From contig NZ_JQMO01000003.1 of assembly GCF_000744785.1 (NCBI RefSeq), positions 1,860,001 through 1,924,000 on the forward strand: DNA of 64,000 nucleotides, read 5' to 3'. The notes beneath the pieces are model-generated. The model made no database searches and was not told the origin of the DNA. It saw only the letters and a program-made list of their open reading frames with translations. Positions 39,826 through 48,432 of this stretch are shown piece by piece. Numbering within the stretch: position 1 is the stretch's first letter; each line of letters begins with the position of its first letter. The translations under genes and the position numbers were made by a program. The stretch comes from Kitasatospora azatica KCTC 9699. GTDB taxonomy: Bacteria > Actinomycetota > Actinomycetes > Streptomycetales > Streptomycetaceae.

Positions 39826-40374
39826 ATGAGCACCACCCCCACCGATCGGTTGCGTGCCCTGTTGGAGCCGCTGGCCGAGCGGGCGGGCCTGGACCTTGAG
39901 GACGTCAAGGTGACCCAGGCCGGCAGCCGCCGCCAGGTGCAGATCGATGTGGACGCAGACGGCGGCGTGGACCTGGATGCGATCGCCGAGTTCAGCCGCG
40001 AGGTCGGCCAGGCCCTGGACGAGAGCGACCTGCTGGGCAGCTCCGCCTACGTCCTGGAGGTCGGCTCCCCGGGCGTGGACCGCCCGCTCACCGAACCCCG
40101 CCACTGGCGCCGCAACACCGGCCGACTGGTGAAGATCCAGCTGACCGAGGGCGGCGAGATCGTCGCGCGCATCCTGGAGACCGACGAGGACGGCGCGCTG
40201 GTCGAGGTGCAGCCGGTGAAGGGCCGCGGCCGGGCCAAGGAGCGCCGCCTGGAGTTCGCCGAGGTGGCCAAGGCGCGGATCCAGGTGGAGTTCAACCGCA
40301 AGGAGGACGAGCAACTGCTGTCCGAAGAAGAAGAGGACGAGCAGCCGCTCTCCGAGGAAGAAGAGGAGGCGTAG
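39826..40374 (+). CDS. rimP: ribosome maturation factor RimP
   Basis: 182 residues, needed for maturation of the 30S subunit. N-terminal domain with LEPLAERAGLDLEDVKV, then DLDAIAEFSREVGQALDE and YVLEVGSPGVDRPL, the family signature; the C-terminal Sm-like domain follows. The end is an extreme acidic tail with two near-identical blocks (EDEQLLSEEEEDEQ and PLSEEEEEA), longer than usual. It begins the rimP-nusA-ylxR-infB cluster, with only 2 bases between its stop and nusA. Confidence 0.94.
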   Translation: MSTTPTDRLRALLEPLAERAGLDLEDVKVTQAGSRRQVQIDVDADGGVDLDAIAEFSREVGQALDESDLLGSSAYVLEVGSPGVDRPLTEPRHWRRNTGRLVKIQLTEGGEIVARILETDEDGALVEVQPVKGRGRAKERRLEFAEVAKARIQVEFNRKEDEQLLSEEEEDEQPLSEEEEEA

Positions 40375-40376
40375 CC

Positions 40377-41402
40377 GTGGACATCGACATGAGTGCCCTG
40401 CGTGGGCTGGTGACCGAGAAGAACATCCCGTTCGACCTGCTGGTCGAGTCGATCGAGTCGGCGCTCCTCATCGCGTACCACCGGACCGAGGGCTCGCGCC
40501 GTCGGGCCCGGGTCGAGCTGAACCGCAAGACCGGCCACGTGACGGTGTGGGCGCTGGAGGACGCGAGCGAGCTGGAGGAGGGCGCCGAGCCCCGCGAGTT
40601 CGACGACACCCCGAGCGGCTTCGGCCGGATCGCCGCCAGCACCGCGAAGCAGGTGATCCTGCAGCGCCTGCGCGACGCCGCCGACGACCAGACCTTCGGC
40701 GAGTACGCGGGCAAGGAGGGCGACATCGTGATGGGTGTCGTCCAGCAGGGCAACGACCCGAAGAACGTGCTGGTGGACATCGGCAAGCTGGAGGCGATCC
40801 TGCCCCCGCAGGAGCAGGTCCCCGGCGAGGAGTACAAGCACGGCACCCGCCTGCGCAGCTACGTGGTGGCGGTCCGTCGCGGTGTCCGCGGCGCCTCGGT
40901 GACGCTCTCGCGCACCCACCCCAACCTGGTGAAGAAGCTGTTCGCGCTGGAGGTCCCGGAGATCGCCGACGGCAGCGTCGAGATCGCCGCGATCGCCCGC
41001 GAGGCCGGCCACCGCACCAAGATCGCCGTGCACTCGCGCCGGGCCGGTCTGAACGCCAAGGGCGCCTGCATCGGCCCGATGGGCGGCCGGGTGCGCAATG
41101 TGATGGCCGAGCTGCACGGCGAGAAGATCGACATCGTCGACTGGTCGGACGATCCGGCCGAGATGGTGGCGAACGCGCTGTCCCCCGCCCGGGTGACCAA
41201 GGTCGAGATCGTGGACCTGCAGCAGCGCTCCGCTCGGGTGATCGTGCCGGACTACCAGCTCTCGCTGGCGATCGGCAAGGAGGGGCAGAACGCCCGTCTG
41301 GCGGCTCGCCTCACCGGATGGCGGATCGACATCCGGCCGGACACCGACACCTCGGGTGAGGGCTCCGATGCGGGCCGCAGCGGGGAATCCCGCCCGGAGT
41401 AA
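40377..41402 (+). CDS. nusA: transcription termination/antitermination protein NusA
   Basis: 341 residues, of the short actinobacterial NusA type. An N-terminal RNA-polymerase-binding domain (to about 125), an S1 domain (DIVMGVVQQG) and two KH domains (HSRRAGLNAKGACIGPMGGRVR, SLAIGKEGQNARLAARLTG) are visible; the C-terminal acidic repeats of E. coli NusA are absent, as usual in this group. Also participates in rRNA antitermination. GTG start 2 bases after rimP. Confidence 0.96.
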   Translation: MDIDMSALRGLVTEKNIPFDLLVESIESALLIAYHRTEGSRRRARVELNRKTGHVTVWALEDASELEEGAEPREFDDTPSGFGRIAASTAKQVILQRLRDAADDQTFGEYAGKEGDIVMGVVQQGNDPKNVLVDIGKLEAILPPQEQVPGEEYKHGTRLRSYVVAVRRGVRGASVTLSRTHPNLVKKLFALEVPEIADGSVEIAAIAREAGHRTKIAVHSRRAGLNAKGACIGPMGGRVRNVMAELHGEKIDIVDWSDDPAEMVANALSPARVTKVEIVDLQQRSARVIVPDYQLSLAIGKEGQNARLAARLTGWRIDIRPDTDTSGEGSDAGRSGESRPE

Positions 41403-41482
41403 TCGCGTTGAAATCGGATAGTCGCGGCCCTGCCCTGATCGGCGGGGCCGCGGTCAGTCCCTGCGGAGGGGTAGACTTGAAG

Positions 41483-41776
41483 GTGTCCGGCCGGACGCAT
41501 GTCCGCGCATGCCCTGAACGCACCTGCGTGGGCTGCCGCAAGCGAGCGGCCAAGCACGAGCTGTTGCGAGTCACGGCGGTCGAGGGCGTCTGCGCCCCCG
41601 ATCCCGGCAATTCGCAGCCTGGCCGGGGAGCGTACCTGCACCCCGACCCGGCCTGTCTCGACCTGGCAGTCCGCCGCCGGGCGTTCCCGAGAGCCTTCCG
41701 GCTCCAGGGCGCGCTCGACACGGAGGCGCTGCGTGAGCACGTCGAGGCCAGGGCAGACAGCACCCCGGCGTCCTGA
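41483..41776 (+). CDS. YlxR (DUF448) family RNA-binding protein
   Basis: 97 residues. Conserved PERTCVGCRKRAAKHELLRV near the start and GRGAYLHPDPACLDLAVRRRAF in the middle identify the YlxR family, a small RNA-binding protein encoded between nusA and infB in many bacteria. The GTG at 41483 is preferred because the family begins just before this motif; a TTG at 41408 gives a 25-residue extension without support. Followed by a 192-base gap that must hold the infB leader. Confidence 0.88.
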   Translation: MSGRTHVRACPERTCVGCRKRAAKHELLRVTAVEGVCAPDPGNSQPGRGAYLHPDPACLDLAVRRRAFPRAFRLQGALDTEALREHVEARADSTPAS

Positions 41777-41968
41777 GGACCCTGGGGACGAACCACCGTA
41801 CAGAGCAACGGCGCGCGCACCACGGTGCACCGCGCCACCAGTCAGGTACCTCGCGAGATGGAAGTAGGTCGAGATTGCGATGAGCACTCGATGAGTACGC
41901 GATGAGTACGCCCATGAAGTAGCGACGGTCCGGCGGACAACGACCCCGGACTTATAGACAGGAGCGAA

Positions 41969-44900
41969 GTGGCTAAGGTCCGGGTTTACGAACTCGCCAA
42001 GGAACTCGGCTTGGAGAGCAAGGCCGTCATGGCCAAGCTGACCGAGCTGGGTGAGTTCGTCCGTTCGGCGTCCTCGACGATCGAGGCGCCGGTTGTGCGC
42101 AAGTTGACTGATGCTTTGGGAGCGACGCCGCCGTCCGGTGGCGGCTCCGCCAAGCCTGGCCCGCGGAAGCCCGCGGCGCCCCAGCCCGCCGGCGGTGCCG
42201 GTGGCGCTGCACCCAAGCCGGGTGCCCCCACGCCGGGTCCGCGTCCCACCGCGGCCCCCGGCCCCCGTCCGACTCCGGCAGCCGCCGCCCCGGCTGCTGC
42301 CGCTCCGGCCGCCCCCGCGGCGCCGGCGGCTCCCGCCGCCTCGCGTCCGGGTGCGCCGACTCCGGGCCCGCGTCCGGCCGCACGTCCCGCCGCTCCGGCG
42401 GCCCCGGCTGCTCCGGCGGCCGAGTTCTCCTCGCCGGCTCCGGCCGGCGACGCCCCCGCCCCCGCAGCGCGTCCGGCTTCGCCGGCCCCGCGTGCGGCCG
42501 GCCCCGCCGCCGGTGGCGCCCGTCCGGGCCCGCGTCCGGCCGGTCCGCGTCCGGGCAACAACCCCTTCACCTCCGGCAGCGCCACGGGCATGGCCCGTCC
42601 CGGTGACCGTCGTCCGGCCGCGCCGGGCGAGCGTCCGGCCCGTCCGGGTGGTCCCGGCGCCGGTGCACAGCGTTCAGACGGCCCTGGCGGTGCCCGCCCG
42701 GCCCGTCCGGGTGGTCCCGGCGCTGGTGCACAGCGTTCCGACGGCCCTGGCGGTGCCCGCCCGGCCCGTCCGGGTGGTCCCGGTGCCGGTGCACAGCGTT
42801 CCGACGGCCCTGGCGGTGCCCGCCCGGCCCGTCCGGGTGGTCCCGGCGGCGCGCCGCGTCCCGACGGGATGCCGCGTCCGGCCGGCCCGCGTCCGGGTGC
42901 TCCCAGCCCGTCCGGCATGCCGCGCCCGAACCCGGGCATGATGCCGCAGCGTCCCGGCCCGGGCACTGGCCCGCGTCCGGGCCCCGGTGGCCGTGGTCCC
43001 GGTGGCCCCGGCGGCCGTCCGGGTGGTCCGGGTGCCGGCGGCGGCGCCCGTCCCGGCTTCGCCGGTCGTCCGGCCGGTCCGGGCTCGCGCCCGGCCGGTG
43101 GTGGCGGTGGCGGCTTCGGCGGCCCCGTCCGGGTGGCGGCGCCGGTGGCGGCGGTGGCTTCGGCCCGCGTCCCGGTGGCTTCGGCGGTCGTCCCGGCGGC
43201 CCGGGTGCCCGTGGTGGCACGCAGGGTGCCTTCGGTCGTGGCCCGGGTGGTCGCCCGGCGCGCGGTCGCAAGTCGAAGCGGGCGAAGCGCCAGGAGTACG
43301 AGGCCATGCAGGCCCCGTCCATGGGTGGCGTGATGCTGCCCCGCGGCAACGGACAGACTGTCCGGCTGTCGCGCGGCGCCTCGCTGATGGACTTCGCGGA
43401 GAAGATCAACGCCAACCCGGCGTCGCTGGTCTCGGTGATGTTCAACCTCGGCGAGATGGTCACCGCGACCCAGTCGGTCTCCGACGCCACCCTCGAGCTG
43501 CTGGCCGGCGAGATGGGCTTCGTGCTGGAGATCGTCAGCCGTGACGACGAGGACCGCGAGCTGCTCGAGTCCTTCGACATCGACTTCGGTGCCGACGAGG
43601 GCGACGAGGACATGCTGGTCGCCCGTCCGCCGGTGGTGACCGTCATGGGTCACGTCGACCACGGTAAGACCCGACTGCTCGACGCGATCCGCAAGTCCAA
43701 CGTGGTCGCGGGCGAGGCCGGTGGCATCACCCAGCACATCGGTGCCTACCAGGTCACGGCCGACGTCAACGGCGAGGACCGGAAGATCACCTTCCTCGAC
43801 ACCCCGGGTCACGAGGCGTTCTCCGCCATGCGTGCCCGTGGTGCCAAGTCCACCGACATCGCGATCCTGGTGGTCGCGGCCAACGACGGTGTCATGCCGC
43901 AGACGGTTGAGGCGTTGAACCACGCCAAGGCCGCGGGTGTGCCGATCGTGGTCGCCGTCAACAAGATCGACGTCGAGGGCGCCGACCCGACCAAGGTCCG
44001 CGGTCAGCTGACCGAGTTCGGTCTGGTGGCGGAGGAGTACGGCGGCGACACCATGTTCGTCGACATCTCGGCTCGCCAGGGCCTGCACATCGACCAGCTG
44101 CTGGAGGCCGTGGTCCTGACCGCGGACGCCTCGCTGGACCTGCGGGCCAACCCGGAGCAGGACGCGCAGGGTATCGCCATCGAGGCGCACCTGGACAAGG
44201 GTCGCGGCGCCATGGCGACCGTCCTGGTCCAGCGTGGAACGCTGCGGGTCGGCGACTCGATCGCCGTCGGCGACGCGCACGGCCGTGTCCGCGCCATGCT
44301 CGACGAGAACGGCAAGAACGTCGAGGAGGCGGGTCCGTCCCGTCCGGTCCTGCTGCTCGGTCTGACCTCGGTGCCGCGCGCCGGCGACAGCTTCATCGTC
44401 GTCGACGACGACCGCACCGCGCGCCAGATCGCCGAGAAGCGTTCGGCCCGTGACCGCAACGCCATGTTCGCCAAGCGTCCGATGCGGATCTCCCTGGAGA
44501 ACCTGGACCAGGCGATCGCGGCCGGCGGTATCCAGCAGCTCAACCTCATCATCAAGGGCGACGTCTCCGGTTCGGTGGAAGCCCTCGAGGACGCCCTCGT
44601 CAAGCTCGACGTGGGCGACGAGGTCGAGCTCCGGATCCTGCACCGCGGTGTGGGTGCCATCACCGAGTCCGACGTGGACCTGGCGATGGGCTCGGAAGCG
44701 ATCATCATCGGCTTCAACGTCCGCGCCGAGGGCCGTGCTCGCACGGCCGCCGAGCGCGAGGGCGTCGACGTCCGGTACTACTCGGTCATCTACCAGGCGA
44801 TCGAGGAGATCGAGGCCGCGCTCAAGGGCCTGCTCAAGCCCGAGTACGAGGAGGTGCGCCTCGGCTCCGCGGAGATCCGCGAGGTGTTCCGCAGCTCCAA

Positions 44901-45147
44901 GTTCGGCAACATCGCGGGTGTCATCGTCCGCGAGGGCTTGCTGCGCCGCAACGCCAAGGCCCGCCTCATCCGCGACGGCAAGGTCGTGTCGGAGAGCCTC
45001 ACCATCGAGGGTCTGCGCCGCTTCAAGGACGACGCGACCGAGGTCCGCGAGGGCTTCGAGGCCGGTGTCACCCTGGGGTCGTTCAACGACATCAAGGTGG
45101 ACGACATCATCGAGACCTTCGAGATGCGCGAGAAGCCGCGCTCGTAA
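41969..45147 (+). CDS. infB: translation initiation factor IF-2, with apparent one-base deletion
   Basis: Initiation factor that brings formyl-Met-tRNA to the 30S subunit and hydrolyses GTP. The N-terminal IF2_N domain (VYELAKELGLESKAVMAKLTEL) is followed by a long Pro/Gly/Arg-rich region with a 3-copy repeat, then G domain (VMGHVDHGKTRLLD, DTPGH, NKID) and the C-terminal domains. As written, the gene is broken: the frame from 41969 runs out at 43333, while the GTPase part lies in the next frame. The break maps to GGCGGCCCCGTCC (C run 43123-43126); adding one C gives a smooth GGPRPGGG junction and a product of 1,059 residues, normal for Streptomyces IF-2. Since infB is essential, a sequencing indel is more likely than a mutation. 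The start is GTG after AGGAG. Confidence 0.93.
42641..42848 (+). repeat. 63-bp tandem repeat inside infB, three full copies
   Basis: Copies start at 42641, 42704 and 42767, with a fourth truncated copy from 42830. Each encodes 21 residues of the Gly/Pro/Arg-rich linker (RPGGPGAGAQRSDGPGGARPA). The unit length is a multiple of three, so frame is kept. Confidence 0.95.
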
Positions 45148-45158
45148 CGGGTGCTCGT

Positions 45159-45202
45159 ACCGGGGCCGGTCGGCGGGAAATTTCCCGTCGACCGGCCCCG
45201 GT
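45159..45202 (+). terminator. terminator after infB, 22-bp stem
   Basis: Arms 45159-45180 and 45181-45202 pair almost perfectly (one G-U), with the loop formed by the central AATT. It separates infB from the DUF503 gene. Confidence 0.85.
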
Positions 45203-45286
45203 CTCGCTGTGTAGGGTCCTCGACATCAGCCCCCGATTCGTCCGGGGGTTACTACGAGGCCTTCAGGTCGGCGAGACCTGTCATAC

Positions 45287-45583
45287 ATGTTCGTGGGAAC
45301 ACTCACCTTCGACCTGCTCCTCGGCGACGTTCACTCGTTGAAGGAGAAGCGATCGATCGTGCGGCCCATCGTGGCCGAACTGCAGCGCAAGTACAGCGTG
45401 TGCGCCGCAGAAGTCGGGAACCAGGATCTGCACCGCCGGGCCGAGATCGGCCTCGCGGTCGTCTCGGGCGAACACCGGTTCGTCACCGAGATCCTGGACA
45501 GCTGTGAGCGGCTGGTCGCCGGCCGCCCCGAAGTGCAGTTGCTCTCCGCGAGGAGGCGCTACTACGGCGACGAGGATGATTGA
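45287..45583 (+). CDS. DUF503 (YlxP) family protein
   Basis: 98 residues. FVGTLTFDLLLGDVHSLKEKRSIVRPIV at the N-terminus and AEVGNQDLHRRAEIGLAVVS in the middle are the family signature. YlxP-type proteins are small RNA-associated factors with a possible role in ribosome maturation, encoded near rbfA and infB in Gram-positive bacteria, as here. Function not firmly established. Confidence 0.9.
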   Translation: MFVGTLTFDLLLGDVHSLKEKRSIVRPIVAELQRKYSVCAAEVGNQDLHRRAEIGLAVVSGEHRFVTEILDSCERLVAGRPEVQLLSARRRYYGDEDD

Positions 45584-45733
45584 GATCGGGAGCGGGGGCG
45601 CAACGTCGCCACCGTCACACCGACGAGGACCGAGAGCGCCCACAAGGCTGGGCGCGGGCCGGTACTTTGGGGCTTGGGCCCCGAGGGGTGAGCGATCACC
45701 CGGAGTACCGTGCCCACTGCACGAGGAGGCAAC

Positions 45734-46177
45734 GTGACCGACACCGCAAGGGCGCGCAAGCTCGCCGACCGTATCCAGGTGGTCGTCGCCCAGACCCTGG
45801 AGCGGCGCATCAAGGATCCGCGGCTGGGCTTCGTGACCATCACCGACACCCGCGTCACCGGCGACCTGCGGGAGGCCACGGTCTTCTACACGGTCTTCGG
45901 CGACGAGACCGAGCGGGAGGCCACGGCGGCCGCGCTGGAGAGCGCCAAGGGCGTGCTCCGGTCCGAGGTCGGCAAGCAGACCGGGGTGCGCTTCACCCCG
46001 TCGCTGACCTTCGTCGCGGACGCGCTGCCGGACAACGCCCGACAGATCGACGACCTGCTCGACAAGGTGCGGGTCTCGGACGCGGCGGTGCGCACCGCCG
46101 CCGCCGGGGCGCAGTACGCCGGTGAGGCCGACCCCTACAAGGCGCCGGCCCGCGACGACGCGGACGAGGACGAGTAG
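45734..46177 (+). CDS. rbfA: ribosome-binding factor A
   Basis: 147 residues, single KH-like domain, acts in late 30S subunit maturation and cold adaptation. Typical motifs: RARKLADRIQVVVAQTLERRIKDPRLGFVTIT, then VTGDLREATVFYTVFG and GVRFTPSLTFVADALPDN. A short acidic tail follows. The GTG at 45734 is chosen because GAGGAGG lies directly upstream; the earlier ATG at 45710 has no support. The DHH gene starts 2 bases after its stop. Confidence 0.94.
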   Translation: MTDTARARKLADRIQVVVAQTLERRIKDPRLGFVTITDTRVTGDLREATVFYTVFGDETEREATAAALESAKGVLRSEVGKQTGVRFTPSLTFVADALPDNARQIDDLLDKVRVSDAAVRTAAAGAQYAGEADPYKAPARDDADEDE

Positions 46178-46179
46178 TC

Positions 46180-47283
46180 ATGGCAGTTGAGCCGGCGGCG
46201 GCCGGTTCGGCGAGGGCGTCCGGCACCACTGAGGTGGCGGACGCCCTCGCGGTGCTTCCGGGGCAGCGCGCGCAGTCACCGGGCGGCTTCGAGCCGTGCC
46301 CGGGCGGCTTCGACGCGGTCTGGGAGCAGGTGCTCGCGGACATCGGGCGGGCCACCGAGATCGACCTGATCTGCCACATCGTCCCCGACGGGGACGCGCT
46401 CGGCTCGGCGCTGGCCGCCGGACTGGCGCTGCGGGCGCTCGGGCACCGGGTCCGGGTCTCCTTCGGCGACGATCCGCAGATCATCCCCGAGTCGCTCTCC
46501 TTCCTGCCCGGGCAGGAGCTGATCGTGCCGGCCGCGGAGGTGCCGGCCCAGCCGGACCTGGTGCTCTGCTTCGACGTGGCCTCCGAAGGACGGCTCGGCC
46601 TGCTGCACCAGAAGGCCTTCGCGGCGCGCACCCTGGTGGTGATCGACCACCACGCCTCCAACCCGGGCTTCGGGACGCACCGGCTGATCGACCCGAGCGC
46701 GCCGGCCACTGCCGTGCTGGTGGACGAGCTGCTGCGCCGGCTCGGGGTGCGGCTCGACCAGGAGCTGGCCACCTGCCTGTACACGGGGGTCGCCACCGAC
46801 ACCGGGTCGTTCAAGTACGCGGCCACCACGCCGCAGACCCATGAGCTGGCCGGGCGGCTGCTGGCCACCGGGATCCGGCACGACCTGATCTCCCGCCAGC
46901 TCTGGGACACCTCCTCCTTCGGCTACCTGAAGGTGCTGGCCGCCGCGCTGGACCGGGCGGTCTACGAGCCCGAGGCGGTCGACGGGCGCGGGCTGGTGTG
47001 GACCTGGGTGCCCTACCAGGACCTGGCGCTGTACAGCGTCACCGTCGAGGAGATCGAGGGCCTGATCGACATCCTGCGCCGCCCGGCCGAGGCCGAGGTG
47101 GCGCTGGTGCTCAAGCAGGACCCGGACGGCACGCTGCGCGGCTCCTGCCGCTCGAAGGGTGCGGTCGACGTGGCGGCGGCCTGCCAGGAGTTGGGCGGGG
47201 GCGGGCATGTGTACGCGGCCGGGTTCTCGGTGCGCGAGGACGTGCCGAGCACCGTGGCGCGGTTCCGGTCCGCGCTCGGCTGA
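46180..47283 (+). CDS. DHH-family phosphoesterase (NrnA-like)
   Basis: 367 residues. The first 40 are low complexity; the DHH domain has HIVPDGDALGSALA (metal-binding aspartates), CFDVASEGRLG, and VVIDHHASN with the namesake DHH, followed by GVATDTGSFKY. The C-terminal DHHA1 domain ends with the GGGGHVYAAGF motif. Members degrade short RNAs (nanoRNA) and pAp or cyclic dinucleotides; which applies here is not known. It is in the rbfA-truB cluster, as in many actinobacteria. Confidence 0.92.
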   Translation: MAVEPAAAGSARASGTTEVADALAVLPGQRAQSPGGFEPCPGGFDAVWEQVLADIGRATEIDLICHIVPDGDALGSALAAGLALRALGHRVRVSFGDDPQIIPESLSFLPGQELIVPAAEVPAQPDLVLCFDVASEGRLGLLHQKAFAARTLVVIDHHASNPGFGTHRLIDPSAPATAVLVDELLRRLGVRLDQELATCLYTGVATDTGSFKYAATTPQTHELAGRLLATGIRHDLISRQLWDTSSFGYLKVLAAALDRAVYEPEAVDGRGLVWTWVPYQDLALYSVTVEEIEGLIDILRRPAEAEVALVLKQDPDGTLRGSCRSKGAVDVAAACQELGGGGHVYAAGFSVREDVPSTVARFRSALG

Positions 47284-47308
47284 TCATTTCACTCTCAAGA
47301 AAGTACCG

Positions 47309-48214
47309 ATGAAGCGCAAAGGCACCGGCCCCGACGGTCTGGTCATCGTGGACAAGCCCGAAGGCATCACCTCGCACGGGGTGGTCGCCCGGATGCGGCG
47401 GCTGGCGGGGACCAGGAAGGTCGGCCACGCCGGCACCCTGGACCCGATGGCCACCGGCGTGCTGGTGATCGGTGTGGAGCGGGCCACCCGGCTGCTCGGG
47501 CACCTGATGCTGACCGCCAAGACCTACACGGCGACCATCCGGCTCGGCCAGACCACGATCACCGACGACCGCGAGGGCGAGGTCACCGAGTCCACCCCGG
47601 TCACCGGTGTCAGCCGGGAGGCGATCGACGCCGAGATCGTCAAGCTGACCGGCGAGATCATGCAGGTGCCCTCCAAGGTCAGCGCGATCAAGATCGACGG
47701 GAAGCGGTCCTACCACCGGGTCCGCGAGGGCGAGGACTTCGAGATCCCCGCGCGGCCGACCACGGTCCACTCCTTCACCGTGCACGAGCTGCGCGAGGCG
47801 GTCGCCGAGGACGGCACGGCGGTGCTCGACCTGGACGTCACCGTCGAGTGCTCCTCCGGTACGTACATCCGCGCGCTGGCCCGGGACCTGGGCGCCGCGC
47901 TCGGCGTCGGCGGGCATCTGACCGCGCTGCGGCGCACCAAGGTCGGCCCGTACGAGGTCTCGTCCGCGCACACGCTGGAGCAGCTGGAGGAGCAGCTCAG
48001 CGTGCTGCCGATCGCCGAGGCCGCGGCGGCCGCGTTCCCGCGCTGGGACATCGGCGAGGAGGACGCTAAGCGGCTCTCCACCGGGATCAGGCTGAAGGCG
48101 CCCGGTCTCGGGGTGGACGGGCCGATCGCGGTCTTCGGACCGGACGGGACCTTCCTGGCGCTGGTCGAGGAGCAGGGCGGCCAGGCCAGGCCGGTGGCGG
48201 TTTTCGTCGGGTAG
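47309..48214 (+). CDS. truB: tRNA pseudouridine(55) synthase
   Basis: 301 residues, makes pseudouridine 55 in the T-loop of tRNAs. GLVIVDKPEGITSHGVV at the N-terminus, KVGHAGTLDPMATGVL with the catalytic aspartate, and the later SGTYIRALARDLG are diagnostic. A small C-terminal domain follows the catalytic core. ATG 47309 is 25 bases after the DHH stop; longer versions would overlap that gene. Confidence 0.95.
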   Translation: MKRKGTGPDGLVIVDKPEGITSHGVVARMRRLAGTRKVGHAGTLDPMATGVLVIGVERATRLLGHLMLTAKTYTATIRLGQTTITDDREGEVTESTPVTGVSREAIDAEIVKLTGEIMQVPSKVSAIKIDGKRSYHRVREGEDFEIPARPTTVHSFTVHELREAVAEDGTAVLDLDVTVECSSGTYIRALARDLGAALGVGGHLTALRRTKVGPYEVSSAHTLEQLEEQLSVLPIAEAAAAAFPRWDIGEEDAKRLSTGIRLKAPGLGVDGPIAVFGPDGTFLALVEEQGGQARPVAVFVG

Positions 48215-48432
48215 CAGCTCCGCCCCGGTCGTCGGGGCCCTCCCTTGGTAGTTGGTGCCCTCCCCGGCAGCCGGGGCTCACTCGGATGGGCGAGCGCGCG
48301 AGGTGAACGGCCGTGGTGAACGGAGCGGCCGGGGTCGCTCGGCCCGTCCCGTGGGCAGGCTCATCGCGGCGAGCACGGCAGCGGTGACGGGCCCGACGGG
48401 AGCCCGCCCGGGCCGCCGGGGAGGGCAGCACA

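Noticed and set aside
43121..43333. Programmed frameshift or internal start as the normal way to make IF-2
   Set aside because: No slippery heptamer with downstream structure is evident, and adding one base to a C run explains the break fully. An internal start is kept only as an outside possibility.
41986..44643. Antisense open frame of 885 codons over infB
   Set aside because: It mirrors the Gly/Pro-rich infB sequence; no family resemblance, and infB is certain.
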